Shown piece by piece: positions 1 to 8,511 of a DNA stretch of 64,000 nt. The notes beneath the pieces are model-generated. The model had not been told where the DNA came from. It saw only the letters and a list, made by a program, of their open reading frames with translations, and ran no database searches. Within the stretch, counting starts at the first letter, position 1. Each line of letters begins with the position of its first letter. This DNA is from Methylobacterium sp. J-048 (GTDB lineage: Bacteria > Pseudomonadota > Alphaproteobacteria > Rhizobiales > Beijerinckiaceae), in contig NZ_JAKSYL010000287.1 in NCBI RefSeq assembly GCF_022829515.1, positions 62,001 to 126,000 of the forward strand, read 5' to 3'. The translations under genes were made by a program, and so were the position numbers.

Positions 1-277
1 CGAGCTTGGTCCCGTCAGGAAACGTCGCCTCGACCTGGATGTCGTGGATCATCTCGGCGATGCCAGTCATCACCTGGTCGGCGGTGAGCACGTTCGCCCC
101 CGCCTGCATCAGCTCGGCGACGCTGCGCCCGTCGCGGGCGCCCTCGACCACGAAGTCGGTGATCAGCGCTACGGCCTCGGGGTGGTTCAGCTTGACCCCG
201 CGCGCCAGGCGGTTGCGCGCCACCTGCGCCGCCATGGCGATGAGCAGCTTGTCCTTCTCGCGGGGCGTCAGCAGCAC
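1..277 (-). CDS. ureA: urease subunit gamma, 3' end beyond the window
   Basis: Urease gamma subunit, the small structural subunit of the nickel enzyme that hydrolyses urea to ammonia and carbonate in the cytoplasm. Reading leftwards from a GTG at 277 the protein begins MLLTPREKDKLLIAMAA and continues with the family signatures LNHPEAVALITDFVVEGARD, a Gly-Arg-Ser-Val-Ala-Glu-Leu-Met stretch and VEATFPDGTKLV. About 92 residues are present; the family is about 100 long, so only the last few residues are missing off the left edge. The GTG is chosen because family members start exactly at MLLTPRE. The other urease genes (beta, alpha, accessory) presumably follow outside the window. Seen: residues and motifs. 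Inferred: functional urease operon to the left. Confidence 0.93.
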   Translation of the reverse strand, partial: MLLTPREKDKLLIAMAAQVARNRLARGVKLNHPEAVALITDFVVEGARDGRSVAELMQAGANVLTADQVMTGIAEMIHDIQVEATFPDGTKL

Positions 278-607
278 GGGATACCTCGTCGTCGCGGCGA
301 CGGGAGCAAGGATCATGCGCGCCGTGGGGTCAAGGGTGGCGCAAGTCGGTCCGACATCGCCGGCAAGCCGATCGGGAAGCGCCGCGTCTCGGATCCGGCC
401 AGAGCGCTCGCCACCGAAGTGGTTGCCGATTCGGCAGCGAGCGTGACGAATCAACGGCTCTAGGCAGGTTGCAGGGATCGATGCACCATCCCCCGCTCCG
501 AGAGCGCGATCATGCGCGTCTTCGCGGGCGTCCGTGAACACCCAACCCTCGGGCGCGGTCTCCCCGCCGTTCGCGCCGGCACCCTCGAATCCCTCGGCAC
601 GTCAACA
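278..607. other. non-coding stretch upstream of ureA
   Basis: This 330-base stretch lies between the start of the urease gamma gene and a small plus-strand gene. Open frames cross it but none has convincing composition or a recognisable product. It should contain the ureA promoter on the minus strand; no clear promoter boxes were identified. Confidence 0.4.
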
Positions 608-820
608 ATGAATGATCTTGGCTCGCACGAACGCGACGCGCACCGATCTTCCCGCCACGATATCGATGTCAGGCTCGGACAGCACGCGGTCGGGCTGCTC
701 CAGGGCGCCCGGGATAGCGGCGACCCGGCCCTGATCGAACAGGCCGAGGCGATGGCCATGGCGGTCGGCTTCGCCCTGGCCTCGCGTCTTTTGGGCTCAG
801 GCGAGACCGGCGAATCCTGA
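608..820 (+). CDS. small hypothetical protein, 70 aa
   Basis: Unrecognised 70-residue protein. The ATG at 608 gives MNDLGSHERDAHRSSRHDID, then a helical stretch rich in Ala, Leu and Gly (LLQGARDSGDPALIEQAEAMAMAVGFALA), ending in a Gly/Glu-rich tail. No signal peptide or confident membrane span. The frame stays open further upstream to 512, but that extension looks like non-coding sequence. The gene converges on the equally small minus-strand gene at 835-1008, with only 14 bases between them. Codon composition looks like that of the neighbours. No function is proposed. Confidence 0.5.
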   Translation: MNDLGSHERDAHRSSRHDIDVRLGQHAVGLLQGARDSGDPALIEQAEAMAMAVGFALASRLLGSGETGES

Positions 821-834
821 TTCCGGGCGAACCG

Positions 835-1008
835 TCAGGCCGCCTCGTCGTCCCCGGCAATGAGGCGCATGGCGCGCAAGCGGGCTGTGCGCTCGTCGCG
901 CGCTCGCAAGTCCGCGCGAATGGCCGCCCAGAGAGCCGCCGGCTCGGGAATGTCCTGCGGCGGGAAAGCTGCGTCGGTTTCGGTCTCGCGTCGATCGAAG
1001 GCGTTCAT
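835..1008 (-). CDS. small hypothetical protein, 57 aa
   Basis: A 57-residue frame from an ATG at 1008 to a TGA at 835, beginning MNAFDRRETETDAAFPPQDI and continuing through PEPAALWAAIRADLRARDER to a highly charged end (AGDDEAA). It is acidic at the N-terminus and Arg-rich in the middle, consistent with one soluble helix. No family was recognised. It is supported by regular codon use and by fitting snugly against the convergent gene at 608-820. Very short frames are easily spurious, so confidence is moderate. Confidence 0.45.
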   Translation of the reverse strand: MNAFDRRETETDAAFPPQDIPEPAALWAAIRADLRARDERTARLRAMRLIAGDDEAA

Positions 1009-1286
1009 GTCGTGGCATCCCGCGCCTTGCGCTGCGGTCCGGTATCAGCACTGCGCTTCGGCGGTCCAGCCTCAAACACGGGCACGGCCTGTACAACCGG
1101 CCTGCATCGTCACGCCGAAACCGTGTTCGCGCCGCTTCCCGATGTGTCTGGCGAACCGGGCCCGCACCGAGTGGGGGCAAAAGCTGCCCGCAAGCTTGAG
1201 CAAACGTGAGAAACATAACGGACACGGAGACGTGGCACCTGTCCGTTCCGCTCGGCCGCCCAGTTCACGTCGCTGGCGGAGTGCTC
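1009..1286. other. non-coding stretch between small genes
   Basis: About 280 bases between two minus-strand small genes. A 65-codon plus-strand frame at 1012-1209 exists but has no recognisable content. Nothing else is seen. Confidence 0.35.
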
Positions 1287-1508
1287 TCAACCCTTCGTCA
1301 GCGTGGTGATGATGGAATCGACGACGTCGATCTGGTGCTGCACCGCCACCAGCCGCGACCCCGCGGCTGCGCCGTCGCCGAGCACGAAGGTGCCTTTCTG
1401 CCGTCGCGCATCGCGCAGCTTGCGCACCGACGCGACGATGGTCTGCCGCTCCTCCACGAGTGCGGCCCGCAACTCGTTCAGGCCGTCCAGTTCCAGAGTC
1501 TCGGCCAT
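1287..1508 (-). CDS. small coiled-coil hypothetical protein, 73 aa
   Basis: A 73-residue protein read from an ATG at 1508 (MAETLELDGLNELRAALVEE) to a TGA at 1287. The body is a predicted amphipathic helix, RQTIVASVRKLRDARRQ, then a Gly-rich turn and a second helix, LVAVQHQIDVVDSIITTLTKG, suggesting a helical hairpin or coiled coil. The frame stays open upstream to 1676, but that part is Arg/Ala-rich with no coding character, so the internal ATG is preferred. No family assignment. It is isolated, with about 280 non-coding bases on each side. Confidence 0.5.
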   Translation of the reverse strand: MAETLELDGLNELRAALVEERQTIVASVRKLRDARRQKGTFVLGDGAAAGSRLVAVQHQIDVVDSIITTLTKG

Positions 1509-1789
1509 GCGGCGTCCCGGTGTCCTGACTACGCGGCCGGACGCCGCGGCATCCGCCCATGCGCGCGCCGGCGCGTCGTCGCACCGGCTCTCTCGCTCAT
1601 GTGCGACGCGATTGCCATGGGCGCAATCGGCGGTCATCGCGGGCAGGGGGTGTGGGCTCGCGTTCGAAGTCGGCACTGCGCCCTAATGTTGCCGCGCCGA
1701 TTGTATGCTAGGGAATGCAATATTTTTCGGCGTGACGGTGACCGATCTTGGGACGCTTCGCGGCTCGATCACGCAAGGGCCAGTCAGGC
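1509..1789. other. non-coding stretch upstream of the efflux genes
   Basis: About 280 bases with no supported gene. The last hundred bases include a less GC-rich tract around 1685-1735 that may hold the promoter of the efflux operon; no box is confidently assigned. Confidence 0.35.
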
Positions 1790-3073
1790 ATGCTGAGCCA
1801 CGATGACAGCCATCGCGACGCGACCCGATCGGACGAGGCTGTCGCATTCCACGGCGGAGGGGGCCCGCGGTCGATGACGGTGAAGCAGAAGCCGCGGCGG
1901 TCCCGCGGTTTGGTGACGATGATCGTGGTCCTCGCCGTTTTAGGCGGCGGGGCCTACGGCTACGTGCGCACGACCGAGCGGCCGGTGGCCAAGGCGAAGG
2001 CGGCCGCGCCGGTGCCCGTGCCGGTCACCCTCGGGACCGTCGAGCAGGGGCCGTTCGCGCTGCTGCTGAACGGGCTGGGCACCGTCCAGGCCTATAATAC
2101 CGTCCAGGTGCGGACCCGGGTCGACGGCGAGATCCACCAGATCGCGTTCCGCGAGGGCCAGAATGTCCGCAAGGGCGACATCCTGGTCCAGGTCGATCCG
2201 CGCCCCTACCAGGCGACCCTGGACCAGGCGAAGGCCAAGAAGGATCAGGATACCGCCAACCTCAACAACGCCAAGGCGGACCTCGTCCGCTACACCGGTC
2301 TCGGGGCCTACGCGTCGCGCCAGCAGACCGAGACGCAGACGGCCATGGTCGCGCAGCTGACCGCGCAGGTCGCCTCCGATCAGGCGTCCATCGACAACGC
2401 CACCACGCAGCTGAGCTACGCCACGATCCGGGCGCCGATCGATGGCGTCACCGGCTTCCGCCAGGTCGATATCGGCAACATCGTCACCGCCGCGGGTCAG
2501 TCGGCGATCGTCACCATCACACAGGTCGAGCCGATCTTCGTGGTGTTCACGGCGCCCGAGGATCAGCTGCCGGCGATCGGCGCCGCCCTGCGGACCGGCG
2601 ACGTGCCGGTGGCGGCCTGGACCACGGACGGGCTGACCAAGCTGGCGGACGGCAAGCTCGCCCTGTTCAACAATCAGGTCGATACCGCCACCGGCACGAT
2701 CCGCCTGAAGGCGGTGTTCCAGAACCAGAACCACGCCCTGTGGCCCGGCCTGTCGGTCTCGACGAAGATGCGGGTCGGCACGGTGACGGCGGCCACGACG
2801 GTGCCGGACGATGCCGTCCAGCACGGGCCCGACGGCCTGTTCGCTTTCGTGATCGACGAATCCGGCCACGCCCATCAGCGGGTGCTGAAGGCCGGGCGCT
2901 CGGATTCGGGCCGGACACAGGTGCTGGCCGGTGACCTGAAGCCCGGCGAGCGTGTGATCACCGCCGGGCAGTACAAGGTCCAGGACGGCAGCCTCGTGGC
3001 CGATCCGCACGCGGCCCACACGGCTCAGGCGGAAACGACGGCGTCCAACCGGTCGGCCAAGGCCGATCCGTGA
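1790..3073 (+). CDS. RND efflux periplasmic adaptor (membrane fusion protein)
   Basis: Periplasmic adaptor of a resistance-nodulation-division pump, linking the inner-membrane pump to an outer-membrane channel. From the ATG at 1790 (427 residues) there is a basic cytoplasmic leader and one membrane anchor at about residues 41-58. The biotinyl-lipoyl-like half follows (EIHQIAFREGQNVRKGDILV), then an alpha-hairpin rich in Gln, Ala and Lys, the second lipoyl half (YATIRAPIDGVTGFRQVDIG) and beta-barrel regions. This matches MdtA-like proteins. A purine-rich AAGGG lies about 10 bases upstream; an internal ATG at 1874 is a plausible alternative. The pump gene follows 61 bases later. No outer-membrane channel gene is present. 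Substrate cannot be predicted. Confidence 0.9.
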   Translation: MLSHDDSHRDATRSDEAVAFHGGGGPRSMTVKQKPRRSRGLVTMIVVLAVLGGGAYGYVRTTERPVAKAKAAAPVPVPVTLGTVEQGPFALLLNGLGTVQAYNTVQVRTRVDGEIHQIAFREGQNVRKGDILVQVDPRPYQATLDQAKAKKDQDTANLNNAKADLVRYTGLGAYASRQQTETQTAMVAQLTAQVASDQASIDNATTQLSYATIRAPIDGVTGFRQVDIGNIVTAAGQSAIVTITQVEPIFVVFTAPEDQLPAIGAALRTGDVPVAAWTTDGLTKLADGKLALFNNQVDTATGTIRLKAVFQNQNHALWPGLSVSTKMRVGTVTAATTVPDDAVQHGPDGLFAFVIDESGHAHQRVLKAGRSDSGRTQVLAGDLKPGERVITAGQYKVQDGSLVADPHAAHTAQAETTASNRSAKADP

Positions 3074-3134
3074 TGGGACTCCGCATCGACGGGGCGGCCG
3101 CGATGCCGCGTGAGGGTCTGCGAGAGAGGCTGCA

Positions 3135-6100
3135 ATGAAGGCTGGCATCTCGGCGCCGTTCATCCGCTTCCCGGTGGCGACCACGCTGATCATGGTCGGC
3201 ATCCTGTTTCTCGGGATGGTCACCTATCCGCTGCTTGGCGTCGCGCCGCTGCCGCAGGTGGATTTTCCGACGATCCAGGTCACCGCGCAATTGCCCGGCG
3301 CCAGCCCGGAGACCATGGCCTCCTCGGTGGCCCAGCCCCTGGAGCGGCAATTCTCGCAGATCCCGGGCGTCGCCCAGATGACCTCGACGAGCTCGCTCGG
3401 GATCTCGACGGTCACGGTCCAGTTCGACCTCAACCGAAACATCGACGGCGCGGCCAGCGACATCCAGGCGGCGATCAACGCGGCGAGCGGCCAGCTGCCG
3501 AAGAATCTGCCGACCCCGCCGACCTACCGGAAGGTCAACCCGGCCGATTCCCCGATCCTGCTGCTCTCGGCCACCTCCGACAGCTTGCCGCTGATCGACG
3601 TGGACGACGCGGTGGACGTGCAGCTCGCCCAGCGGATCAGCCAGATCTCGGGCGTCGCGCAGGTGTTCATCGGCGGCCAGCAGAAGCCCGCGGTGCGGAT
3701 CCAGGTCGATCCGGCCAAGCTCGTCGCCAAGGGCCTGTCGCTGGAGGATATCCGCACGCCCCTGTCGCTGACTACGGTGAACAACCCGAAGGGCAGCATC
3801 GACGGCGCGAGCCACAGCTACACGATCTTCGCCAACGATCAGCTCACCACGGCGCAGAACTGGAACGACGTGATCGTCGCCTATCGCGACGGCGCGCCCC
3901 TGCGGGTGCGCGACATCGGCACCGCGGTCGCCGGGCCCGAGGACACCAAGCAGGCCGGCTGGACCAACGGCCAGCGCGGCGTGTTCCTGGTGGTGTTCAA
4001 GCAGCCCGGCGCCAACGTCATCGACACGGTGGACAGCATCAAGGCGCAGTTGCCGCGCCTGACCGCGACCCTCCCGGCCGGCATCAAGATCGGCATCCTC
4101 AGCGACCGGACGCAGACGATCCGCGCCTCCGTGGAGGACGTGCAGTTCACGCTGCTGATCACCATCGTCCTGGTGGTCGCGGTGATCTTCGTATTCCTGC
4201 GCAGCTTCTGGGCGACCGTGATCCCGAGCGTGACCGTTCCGCTCGCCCTGCTCGGCGCCTGCGCGCTGATGTGGCTCGCCGGCTATACCCTCGACAACCT
4301 GTCGCTGATGGCGCTGACCATCTCGGTGGGCTTCGTGGTCGACGACGCCATCGTCGTGCTGGAGAACATCAGCCGCTACGTCGAGGAGGGGATGCGGCCC
4401 ATGGAGGCCGCGTTCAAGGGCGCGGGCGAGATCGGCTTCACCATCGTGTCGATCTCGGTGTCGCTGATCGCCGTGCTGATCCCGCTGCTGCTGATGGGCG
4501 GCATCATCGGCCGCCTGTTCCGGGAATTCGCCGTGGTCCTTTCGATGACCATCGCGGTCTCGGCCTTCGTGTCTCTCACGCTGACGCCGATGATGGCGGC
4601 CCGCCTCCTCAAGCCCCACGGTACCGGCCACCACGGCCGCCTGTACCGGGCGAGCGAGGCGGTGTTCGACGGACTGCTGTCGTCCTACGCGAAGGGGCTC
4701 GACCTCGCCCTGCGCTTCCGCTTCATCACGCTGCTGACCTTCTTCGCGACCCTGGCGCTGACCATCCACCTGTTCATCGTCATCCCGAAGGGGTTCTTCC
4801 CGCAGCAGGACACCGGCTTCATGATCGGCGTCACCGAGGCGGGGCAGGACATCTCGTTCTCGGCAATGAAGACCCTGCAGGAGAAGGTCGGCGCCATCGT
4901 CCAGGCCGATCCGGACGTGGCGACGGTGGGCATGTCGCTCGGCGGCAACGGCCAGGCGCTCAATTCGGGGCGGATGTACATCACGCTCAAGCCCCGCGAG
5001 GAGCGCGAGGCCGACGCCTTCCAGATCATCGGCCGGCTGCGGCCCAAGCTGGAGCGGGTCGAGGGGATCCGCAGCTACATCCAGGCCACCCAGGACGTGC
5101 GCACCGGCGGCCGGACCTCCCGGACGCAGTTCGAATACACGCTCCAGGACCCGGATCTCGCCGAGCTGAACGCCTGGGCGCCCCGCATCCTCGACAAGAT
5201 GAAGACGCTGCCGGAACTGCGCGACGTCGCGACCGACCAGCAGAACCGCGGCACCACCCTGACGCTGGCGATCGACCGCGACGCCGCCTCCCGCTACGGC
5301 ATTACCCCCCAGCTGATCGACGACACCCTCTACGACGCCTTCGGCCAGCGGCAGATCGCCCAGTATTTCACGCAGCTCAACAGCTACCACGTGATCCTGG
5401 AGGTGCTCCCGGCCCTGCAGGGCAGCGTCGAGAGCCTCGACAAGATCTACATCAAGGCGCCGATCGGCGGCGGGCAGGTGCCGCTCGCGGCCTTCGCCCG
5501 CTGGACCACCGACCCGGTGGCGGCGCTCGCGGTCAACCACCAGGGCCAGTTCCCCGCGGTGACGATCAGCTTCAACCTCGGCCCCAACGTCGCGCTGGGG
5601 CAGGCCACCGACGCGATCGGCCAGGCGATGAAGGACCTCGCGGTTCCGCCGACCGTGGTCACCGGATTCCAGGGCACCGCGCAGGCGTTCCAGCAATCGC
5701 TCTCGACGGTGCCGCTGCTGATCCTGGCGGCCCTGTTCGTGGTCTACCTGATCCTCGGCATCCTCTACGAGAGCTTCATCCACCCGATCACGATCCTTTC
5801 GACCCTGCCCTCGGCCGGCGTCGGTGCGTTGGCCGTGCTGATGTGGGCGGGCTACGATTTCAGCCTGATCGCGCTGATCGGCATCATTCTCCTCATCGGC
5901 ATCGTGAAGAAGAACGGCATCATGCTGATCGACTTCGCCATCGTGGCCGAGCGCGAGGAGGGGCTGAGCCCGGAGGAGGCGATCCGCAAGGCGGCCCTGC
6001 TGCGGTTCCGCCCGATCCTGATGACCACCATGGCGGCATTGCTGGGCGGCATCCCGCTGATGCTCGCCACCGGCACCGGCTCCGAGATCCGGCAGCCCCT

Positions 6101-6293
6101 CGGCTACGCCATGGTTGGCGGCCTTGCCGTGAGCCAGATTCTGACGCTGTTCACGACGCCGGTCATCTACATCTATCTCGACCGGCTGGCGCACCGCTTC
6201 TCCTTCCGGGACAGGCCCGAGGCGGTCGACGACCAGCTGGCCGAGGACCGCGAGGCCGCCCACGCGCAACAGGCCCTGCGCGCCGCGGAATAG
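3135..6293 (+). CDS. RND efflux pump, inner-membrane transporter (HAE1/MdtBC type)
   Basis: Proton-driven RND pump of 1052 residues, the usual length of the AcrB/MdtB/MdtC class. The first transmembrane helix is near residues 12-32, followed by the porter-domain signature LPQVDFPTIQVTAQLPGASP. The helix-4 motif VGFVVDDAIVVLENI lies at about 398-412 and carries the two adjacent Asp residues of the proton relay. Two homologous halves, each with a large periplasmic loop, are visible; the second half contains GIVKKNGIMLIDFAI. The ATG at 3135 follows a purine-rich GAGAGAGGCTGCA. It pairs with the adaptor just upstream. A trimer is expected from the family. The substrate is unknown. Confidence 0.94.
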   Translation: MKAGISAPFIRFPVATTLIMVGILFLGMVTYPLLGVAPLPQVDFPTIQVTAQLPGASPETMASSVAQPLERQFSQIPGVAQMTSTSSLGISTVTVQFDLNRNIDGAASDIQAAINAASGQLPKNLPTPPTYRKVNPADSPILLLSATSDSLPLIDVDDAVDVQLAQRISQISGVAQVFIGGQQKPAVRIQVDPAKLVAKGLSLEDIRTPLSLTTVNNPKGSIDGASHSYTIFANDQLTTAQNWNDVIVAYRDGAPLRVRDIGTAVAGPEDTKQAGWTNGQRGVFLVVFKQPGANVIDTVDSIKAQLPRLTATLPAGIKIGILSDRTQTIRASVEDVQFTLLITIVLVVAVIFVFLRSFWATVIPSVTVPLALLGACALMWLAGYTLDNLSLMALTISVGFVVDDAIVVLENISRYVEEGMRPMEAAFKGAGEIGFTIVSISVSLIAVLIPLLLMGGIIGRLFREFAVVLSMTIAVSAFVSLTLTPMMAARLLKPHGTGHHGRLYRASEAVFDGLLSSYAKGLDLALRFRFITLLTFFATLALTIHLFIVIPKGFFPQQDTGFMIGVTEAGQDISFSAMKTLQEKVGAIVQADPDVATVGMSLGGNGQALNSGRMYITLKPREEREADAFQIIGRLRPKLERVEGIRSYIQATQDVRTGGRTSRTQFEYTLQDPDLAELNAWAPRILDKMKTLPELRDVATDQQNRGTTLTLAIDRDAASRYGITPQLIDDTLYDAFGQRQIAQYFTQLNSYHVILEVLPALQGSVESLDKIYIKAPIGGGQVPLAAFARWTTDPVAALAVNHQGQFPAVTISFNLGPNVALGQATDAIGQAMKDLAVPPTVVTGFQGTAQAFQQSLSTVPLLILAALFVVYLILGILYESFIHPITILSTLPSAGVGALAVLMWAGYDFSLIALIGIILLIGIVKKNGIMLIDFAIVAEREEGLSPEEAIRKAALLRFRPILMTTMAALLGGIPLMLATGTGSEIRQPLGYAMVGGLAVSQILTLFTTPVIYIYLDRLAHRFSFRDRPEAVDDQLAEDREAAHAQQALRAAE

Positions 6294-6408
6294 GGCTGCG
6301 GCTTCGCGCCGGATGTCAGCCGCCCCCGCTTGGCGGGGCGCGCGGCCGACCCAGTTCACTCCGCTTCGGCCTCGCGAAGCGGGGCGTTCCGGATGCGGGG
6401 AGCGGTGA

Positions 6409-7545
6409 ATGAGCGTGAACCGGCCGTTGCGCGGGCTGACCGTCCTCGCCCTGGAGCAGGCCGTCGCCGCGCCGTACTGCACCTCCCGGCTCGCCGATGC
6501 CGGAGCCCGGGTGATCAAGATCGAGCGCCCGGAGGGGGATTTTGCCCGCGGCTACGATTCCGCCGTCAACGGGCTGGCGAGCTACTTCGTCTGGCTGAAC
6601 CGCGGCAAGGAGAGCCTGGTTGCCGACATCAAGGATCCGGACGACGCCCGCCTGCTGCACGCCATCCTCGAAGAGGCCGACGTGTTCGTGCAGAACCTCG
6701 CCCCGGGAGCAGCCGCCCGGGCGGGCTTCGATTCGGCTGATTTGCGGGTGCGCCATCCGCGGCTGATCACCGTCGACATCTCAGGCTACGGCGCCGGCCA
6801 CGCCTACAGCGACATGAAGGCCTACGACCTGCTGGTGCAGGCCGAGAGCGGCATGGCCGGCATCACCGGCCACCCGGCCGGCCCGGGCCGGGTCGGCGTC
6901 TCGGTCTGCGACATCGCCTGCGGGATGGATGCCCATGCGGCAGTGCTGGAGGCGCTGATCGCCCGCTCCATCTCGGGCGAAGGCTGCGCCCTGGAGGTCA
7001 GCCTGTTCAGCGGCGCGGCCGACTGGATGAACGTGCCGCTGCTCTATTTCGAGGGCACCGGCTGCGAGCCGCAGCGGGTCGGCCTCGCCCATCCCTCGAT
7101 CTCGCCCTACGGCGCCTACCCCACCGCCGACGACAGCCTCGTGCTGATCTCGATCCAGAACGAGCGCGAATGGGCAAGCTTCTGCGACCGGGTTCTGGGC
7201 GAGCCGGATCTCGCCCGAGCCGAGGGCTTTGCCTCGAACAACGCCCGGGTGGCGAACCGCGCCGCCGTGGATCTGCGCGTCGGCGCCGCCCTGGTGCGGC
7301 TGAGCCGCGACGCGGCCGCCGCCCGGCTCAAGGCCGCCGGCACCGCCTATGGGTTCGTCAACACGCTGGCCGACCTCGCCACCCATCCGGCCCTGGTCCG
7401 CGCCGAGGTCGAGACCTCGGCCGGAACGGCCCGCATCGTCGCGCCGCCGGTCCTGATCGACGGCGAAGTCCGCGCGCTTGGCCGGGTGCCGGATATCGGC
7501 GAGCACAGCGCGCGGATCCGGCGGGAGTTTGGGGCGCGGGGTTGA
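6409..7545 (+). CDS. CaiB/BaiF family CoA-transferase
   Basis: Class III CoA-transferase of 378 residues, moving CoA between carboxylic acids. The N-terminus (LRGLTVLALEQAVAAPYCTS) and VIKIERPEGD are typical. The catalytic Asp is expected at D140 in KAYDLLVQAESG. GxxGxxxGPGRVGVS-like and SPYGAYPT segments complete the fold. The ATG at 6409 follows GGGGAGCGGTGA. Downstream on the same strand, after a palindromic repeat, come an SDR dehydrogenase, acyl-CoA dehydrogenase and acyl dehydratase. A role in activating an organic acid for breakdown is therefore likely. The exact acid (for example a dicarboxylate such as mesaconate) is not shown by the sequence. Confidence 0.9.
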   Translation: MSVNRPLRGLTVLALEQAVAAPYCTSRLADAGARVIKIERPEGDFARGYDSAVNGLASYFVWLNRGKESLVADIKDPDDARLLHAILEEADVFVQNLAPGAAARAGFDSADLRVRHPRLITVDISGYGAGHAYSDMKAYDLLVQAESGMAGITGHPAGPGRVGVSVCDIACGMDAHAAVLEALIARSISGEGCALEVSLFSGAADWMNVPLLYFEGTGCEPQRVGLAHPSISPYGAYPTADDSLVLISIQNEREWASFCDRVLGEPDLARAEGFASNNARVANRAAVDLRVGAALVRLSRDAAAARLKAAGTAYGFVNTLADLATHPALVRAEVETSAGTARIVAPPVLIDGEVRALGRVPDIGEHSARIRREFGARG

Positions 7546-7576
7546 ACGCATGTTTGGCCTAAAGCCTCACCCGCGA

Positions 7577-7693
7577 CCTCATCTTGAGGTGCTCGCGCGA
7601 AGCGCGAGCCTCGAAAAAGGCCTCCAGATGCCACCGCGATCCCTGGAGGTCTCCTTCGAGGCGGCCGCTGCGCGTCCGCACCTCAGGATGAGG
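7577..7693. repeat. dispersed palindromic repeat, family A copy 1
   Basis: Inverted repeat with outer arms CCTCATCTTGAGGTGC and GCACCTCAGGATGAGG and an inner pair around CCTCCAG / CTGGAGG. It lies between the CoA-transferase and SDR genes. Further copies are at 10655, 22597, 31061 and 53080. Confidence 0.85.
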
Positions 7694-7753
7694 GAGGGGC
7701 TTGGATATGCGTGAACGTTGAACAGCCTGGAAAAACAAAAACAGGAGGAAGCG

Positions 7754-8503
7754 ATGAGACTGAACGGAAAAATCGCGGTCGTGACAGGGGCCGGCAGCGG
7801 CTTCGGCGCGGGCATCGCCCAGCGTTTCGCCGCCGAGGGCGCCCGGGTCGCCTGCGTGGATATCGACCGGGCGGCGGCCGAGCGGGTCGCCGGGGAGATC
7901 GGCGCGAATGCCATCGCGATCGCCGCGGATGTCGGGGCGGCGGCCGATGTCGAGGCCAGCGTGTCCGAGACCCGGGCGCGGTTCGGCATTCCGCACATCC
8001 TGGTGAACAACGCCGGCACCACCCACCGCAACAAGCCGTTGCTGGAGGTGACCGAGGACGAGTTCGACCGGGTCTTCCGGGTGAACGTGAAGTCGATCTT
8101 CCACTACGTCCGGACAATCGCCCCGCTGATGCGCGACCAGGGCGGCGGCGTGATCCTCAATGTCAGCTCGACGGCGGCGCTCCGGCCGCGCCCGGGGCTG
8201 ACCTGGTACAACGCGTCCAAGGGGGCGGCGAGCCTCGCCTCGAAGTCGCTGGCGCTGGAACTGGCCCCCTGGAAGATCCGGGTGAACGCCCTGTGCCCGG
8301 TGATGGGCGCCACGGCGCTGCTCGAGCATTTCATGGGCGTGCCCGACACCCCGGAGAACCGGGACAAGTTCATCGCGACGATCCCGCTCGGGCGGATGTC
8401 GCGCGCCGAGGACATCGCCGCCGCGGCCCTGTTCCTGGCCTCCGACGAGGCCGAATTCATCACCGGCGTCGACTTGCCGGTCGATGGCGGTCGCACGGCC
8501 TGA
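7754..8503 (+). CDS. SDR family NAD(P)-dependent oxidoreductase
   Basis: Classical short-chain dehydrogenase/reductase of 249 residues. The cofactor motif TGAGSGFG is at residues 11-18 and NNAG at 85-88. The catalytic Ser lies in NVSSTAA near 139 and the YxxxK pair is Y152/K156. The ending TGVDLPVDGG is typical of the FabG-like branch. An acidic residue at the end of the second strand (VDID) suggests NAD rather than NADP. The start at 7754 is chosen because AGGAGGAAGCG lies just upstream; the frame is open 12 codons further. The next gene starts 8 bases after the stop. Likely oxidises a hydroxyacyl intermediate of the acyl-CoA pathway here. Confidence 0.9.
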   Translation: MRLNGKIAVVTGAGSGFGAGIAQRFAAEGARVACVDIDRAAAERVAGEIGANAIAIAADVGAAADVEASVSETRARFGIPHILVNNAGTTHRNKPLLEVTEDEFDRVFRVNVKSIFHYVRTIAPLMRDQGGGVILNVSSTAALRPRPGLTWYNASKGAASLASKSLALELAPWKIRVNALCPVMGATALLEHFMGVPDTPENRDKFIATIPLGRMSRAEDIAAAALFLASDEAEFITGVDLPVDGGRTA

Positions 8504-8511
8504 GGCGCGCC

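Noticed and set aside
1012..1209. Plus-strand 65-codon frame
   Set aside because: No recognisable motif and poor coding character compared with the three small genes nearby.
2958..6518. Very long minus-strand open frame of 1186 codons opposite the RND pump gene
   Set aside because: It is antisense to a clear RND transporter gene, its product is His/Asp/Arg-rich without any family pattern, and such shadow frames are common in GC-rich DNA.
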